The notes beneath the pieces are model-generated. The model made no database searches. It saw only the letters and a list, made by a program, of their open reading frames with translations, and had not been told where the DNA came from. From Solirubrobacterales bacterium (GTDB lineage: Bacteria; Actinomycetota; Thermoleophilia; Solirubrobacterales; Solirubrobacteraceae): 6,465 bases of DNA. This document shows positions 4,828 through 6,465 of the stretch, in pieces (within the stretch, counting starts at the first letter, position 1; the number at the start of each line of letters is the position of its first letter). The position numbers were made by a program, and so were the translations under genes. Where the stretch lies: the NCBI GenBank assembly GCA_017354065.1, contig JAFMRN010000052.1:4388-10852 (forward strand), given 5' to 3'.

Positions 4828-6465
4828 ATGAATCCAGTCCTGTGGCGCCCCAGTCAAGAGCGGATCGCAACCTCGACGCTGACCCGGTACCAGGAGTGGC
4901 TGGAAGACACACGCGGACTGCGCTTCAACGACTACGACGCGCTGTGGCGCTGGTCGGTCGACAACCTCGGCCAGTTCTGGCAGTCGGTCGCGGACTTCTG
5001 CGAGCTGACCTTCGACGCGCCCCCGAGCGTGCCCCTGGGTTCTCAGCAGATGCCCGGCGCCGAGTTCATGCCCGGTGCCCGCGTCAACTACGCCAAGAAC
5101 ATCTTCGCCGGCAAGGATCCCGACGCGCTGGCGATCCAGCACGCTTCAGAGCTGCGTCCGCTCGACAACTGGACCTGGGCTGAGCTGCGCCAGGCGACCG
5201 CGGAGATCGCCGCCGGCCTGCAAGAACTGGGAGTTGGACCCGGTGACCGCGTTGCGGCTTACATGCCGAACATTCCCGAGACGATCGCCGCGTTCCTGGC
5301 GACCGCGTCGCTCGGTGCGATCTGGTCCTCCGCGGCACCCGAGTTCGGCGCGCGCACTGTGATCGACCGCTTCGCCCAGATCGAGCCCAAGGTGCTGCTC
5401 GCGGTGGACGGATACCGCTACGGCGGCCGTGACTTCGATCGCCGCCAGATTGTCAGCGAGATCGCAGCCGCGATCCCGTCGAACCCGCGGGTGGTCACGC
5501 TCGGATATCTGGGCGGGGAGGGATGGCCGCCAGAACTGCGTGGCGCGGGCGCCGGACTCCAGTTTGCGGAAACCGAATTCGACCATCCGCTGTGGATCCT
5601 CTACAGCTCCGGCACCACCGGCCTGCCGAAGGCGATCGTGCAGAGCCACGGCGGGATCCTGCTGGAGCACGCCAAGATCGCGCACCTGCACCTGGACGCG
5701 CGGGCCGACGACCGCGTGTTCTGGTTCACCACCACCGGCTGGATGATGTGGAACTTCCTGATCGGGGTGCTGCTGACCGACGCCAGCATCGTGCTCTATG
5801 ACGGGAACCCCGGCCATCCGAGCCTTGAGTCCCTGTGGGACCTGGCGGCAGCGGCCGGGATCACGACTTTCGGCACCAGCGCGGCGTTCATCAGCTCCTG
5901 CATGAAGGCCGGCATCACGCTCAAGGCGAACGGGCGTGAGCTGAGCGCGCTGCACGCGGTCGGCTCAACCGGATCCCCGCTGTCCCCGGACGGGTTCCGC
6001 TGGATCTATCAGCAGCTGGGTTCGGACACCTGGCTGTTCTCGACATCAGGGGGCACCGACGTGTGCACGGCGTTCGTCGGCGGCGTCCCGACCCTGCCGG
6101 TCCGTGAGGGCGAGCTCCAAGCGCGCGCGCTGGGCGCTGCGATCGAGGCCTGGGATGAGGACGGCAACTCGCTGGTGGGGGAGATGGGGGAGCTGGTCAT
6201 CACAAAGCCGATGCCCTCCATGCCCGTCGGCTTCTGGGGCGATCCCGACGGCGAGCGCTACCGCGAGAGCTACTTCTCGATGTTTCCCGGGGTCTGGCGC
6301 CACGGTGACTGGATTGAGCTGACCCCGGAGGGCGGCGCGATCATCCACGGCCGCTCAGACTCGACGATCAACCGCGGTGGCGTGCGGATCGGGACCGCCG
6401 AGATCTACGCCGCGGTGCTCGCCCTGCCCGAGATCACCGACGCGCTGGTTGTGGACCTGCCCCGC
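4828..6465 (+). CDS. aacS: Acetoacetyl-CoA synthetase, 3' end cut by window
   Basis: This member of the adenylate-forming (ANL) superfamily should convert acetoacetate, ATP and CoA to acetoacetyl-CoA, AMP and pyrophosphate. The window holds 546 open codons of an expected roughly 650. Residues about 30-90 match the N-terminal domain seen in acetyl-CoA synthetases (FNDYDALWRWSVDNLGQFW). The ATP-binding P-loop is YSSGTTGLPK at 259-268, and FTTTGWMMWN near 303 is typical of the family. TSGGTDVC at 406-413 replaces the WWQTE motif of acetyl-CoA synthetase and points to acetoacetate. HGDW at 492-495 and the hinge GRSDSTINRGGVRIGTAEIY at 508-527 follow. The catalytic lysine of the C-terminal domain lies beyond the edge. 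The ATG at 4828 gives MNPVLWRPS, fitting the family's start, but lacks a clear Shine-Dalgarno sequence; an in-frame GTG at 4798 is possible but no better supported. The enzyme is cytoplasmic and links ketone bodies to lipid or central metabolism. Confidence 0.92.
   Translation, partial: MNPVLWRPSQERIATSTLTRYQEWLEDTRGLRFNDYDALWRWSVDNLGQFWQSVADFCELTFDAPPSVPLGSQQMPGAEFMPGARVNYAKNIFAGKDPDALAIQHASELRPLDNWTWAELRQATAEIAAGLQELGVGPGDRVAAYMPNIPETIAAFLATASLGAIWSSAAPEFGARTVIDRFAQIEPKVLLAVDGYRYGGRDFDRRQIVSEIAAAIPSNPRVVTLGYLGGEGWPPELRGAGAGLQFAETEFDHPLWILYSSGTTGLPKAIVQSHGGILLEHAKIAHLHLDARADDRVFWFTTTGWMMWNFLIGVLLTDASIVLYDGNPGHPSLESLWDLAAAAGITTFGTSAAFISSCMKAGITLKANGRELSALHAVGSTGSPLSPDGFRWIYQQLGSDTWLFSTSGGTDVCTAFVGGVPTLPVREGELQARALGAAIEAWDEDGNSLVGEMGELVITKPMPSMPVGFWGDPDGERYRESYFSMFPGVWRHGDWIELTPEGGAIIHGRSDSTINRGGVRIGTAEIYAAVLALPEITDALVVDLPR

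Noticed and set aside
4573..5142. 189-codon minus-strand frame spanning the inverted repeat
   Set aside because: It overlaps the kinase end and the synthetase start antisense, and reads through the palindromic gap with no domain. It is better explained as chance.
5146..5955. 269-codon minus-strand frame opposite the acetoacetyl-CoA synthetase gene
   Set aside because: Antisense shadow of a clearly conserved enzyme; low-complexity composition and no family resemblance.

Overview
The window is GC-rich (strong G/C bias at third codon positions) and densely packed with bacterial genes. Gene content and protein style suggest a high-GC actinobacterium: a FadE23/FadE24-like acyl-CoA dehydrogenase pair as in mycobacteria, a CutR/CutS-type two-component system, and an acetoacetyl-CoA synthetase. 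A deep-branching group such as Thermoleophilia (Solirubrobacterales) is my best guess, but the taxonomy is an inference from protein resemblance only.

Layout. A run of 13 C opens the window. On the minus strand, two acyl-CoA dehydrogenase genes form a one-base-overlapping operon. The upstream member (1269-2600) has an N-terminal extension of about 80 residues and a shortened C-terminus. The downstream member (22-1269) has a low-complexity linker in its N-terminal domain. A 167-bp divergent intergenic region (2601-2767) holds three short palindromes and a possible promoter. On the plus strand there follow an OmpR/PhoB-family response regulator (2768-3424) and, two bases later, its membrane sensor kinase (3427-4629). 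A 198-bp gap (4630-4827) is dominated by a 91-bp imperfect inverted repeat. The last gene (4828 to the window end) is an acetoacetyl-CoA synthetase cut by the right edge. It encodes 546 residues here, all in one open frame.

How the genes may work together. The dehydrogenase pair carries complementary lost and retained motifs, which fits a heteromeric enzyme oxidising an acyl-CoA substrate. Acetoacetyl-CoA synthetase activates acetoacetate for central or lipid metabolism. The two-component system lies between these two lipid/CoA loci and is divergent from the dehydrogenase operon, so it could regulate either. No direct regulatory link is proven by the sequence.

Most unusual items: the 91-bp inverted repeat, whose arm differences are mostly G-U compatible if transcribed from the minus strand; the split motifs of the dehydrogenase pair; and the palindromes in the divergent promoter region. 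I see no phage, transposase, CRISPR, tRNA or rRNA. Apart from these items the region looks like ordinary chromosomal metabolism and signalling.
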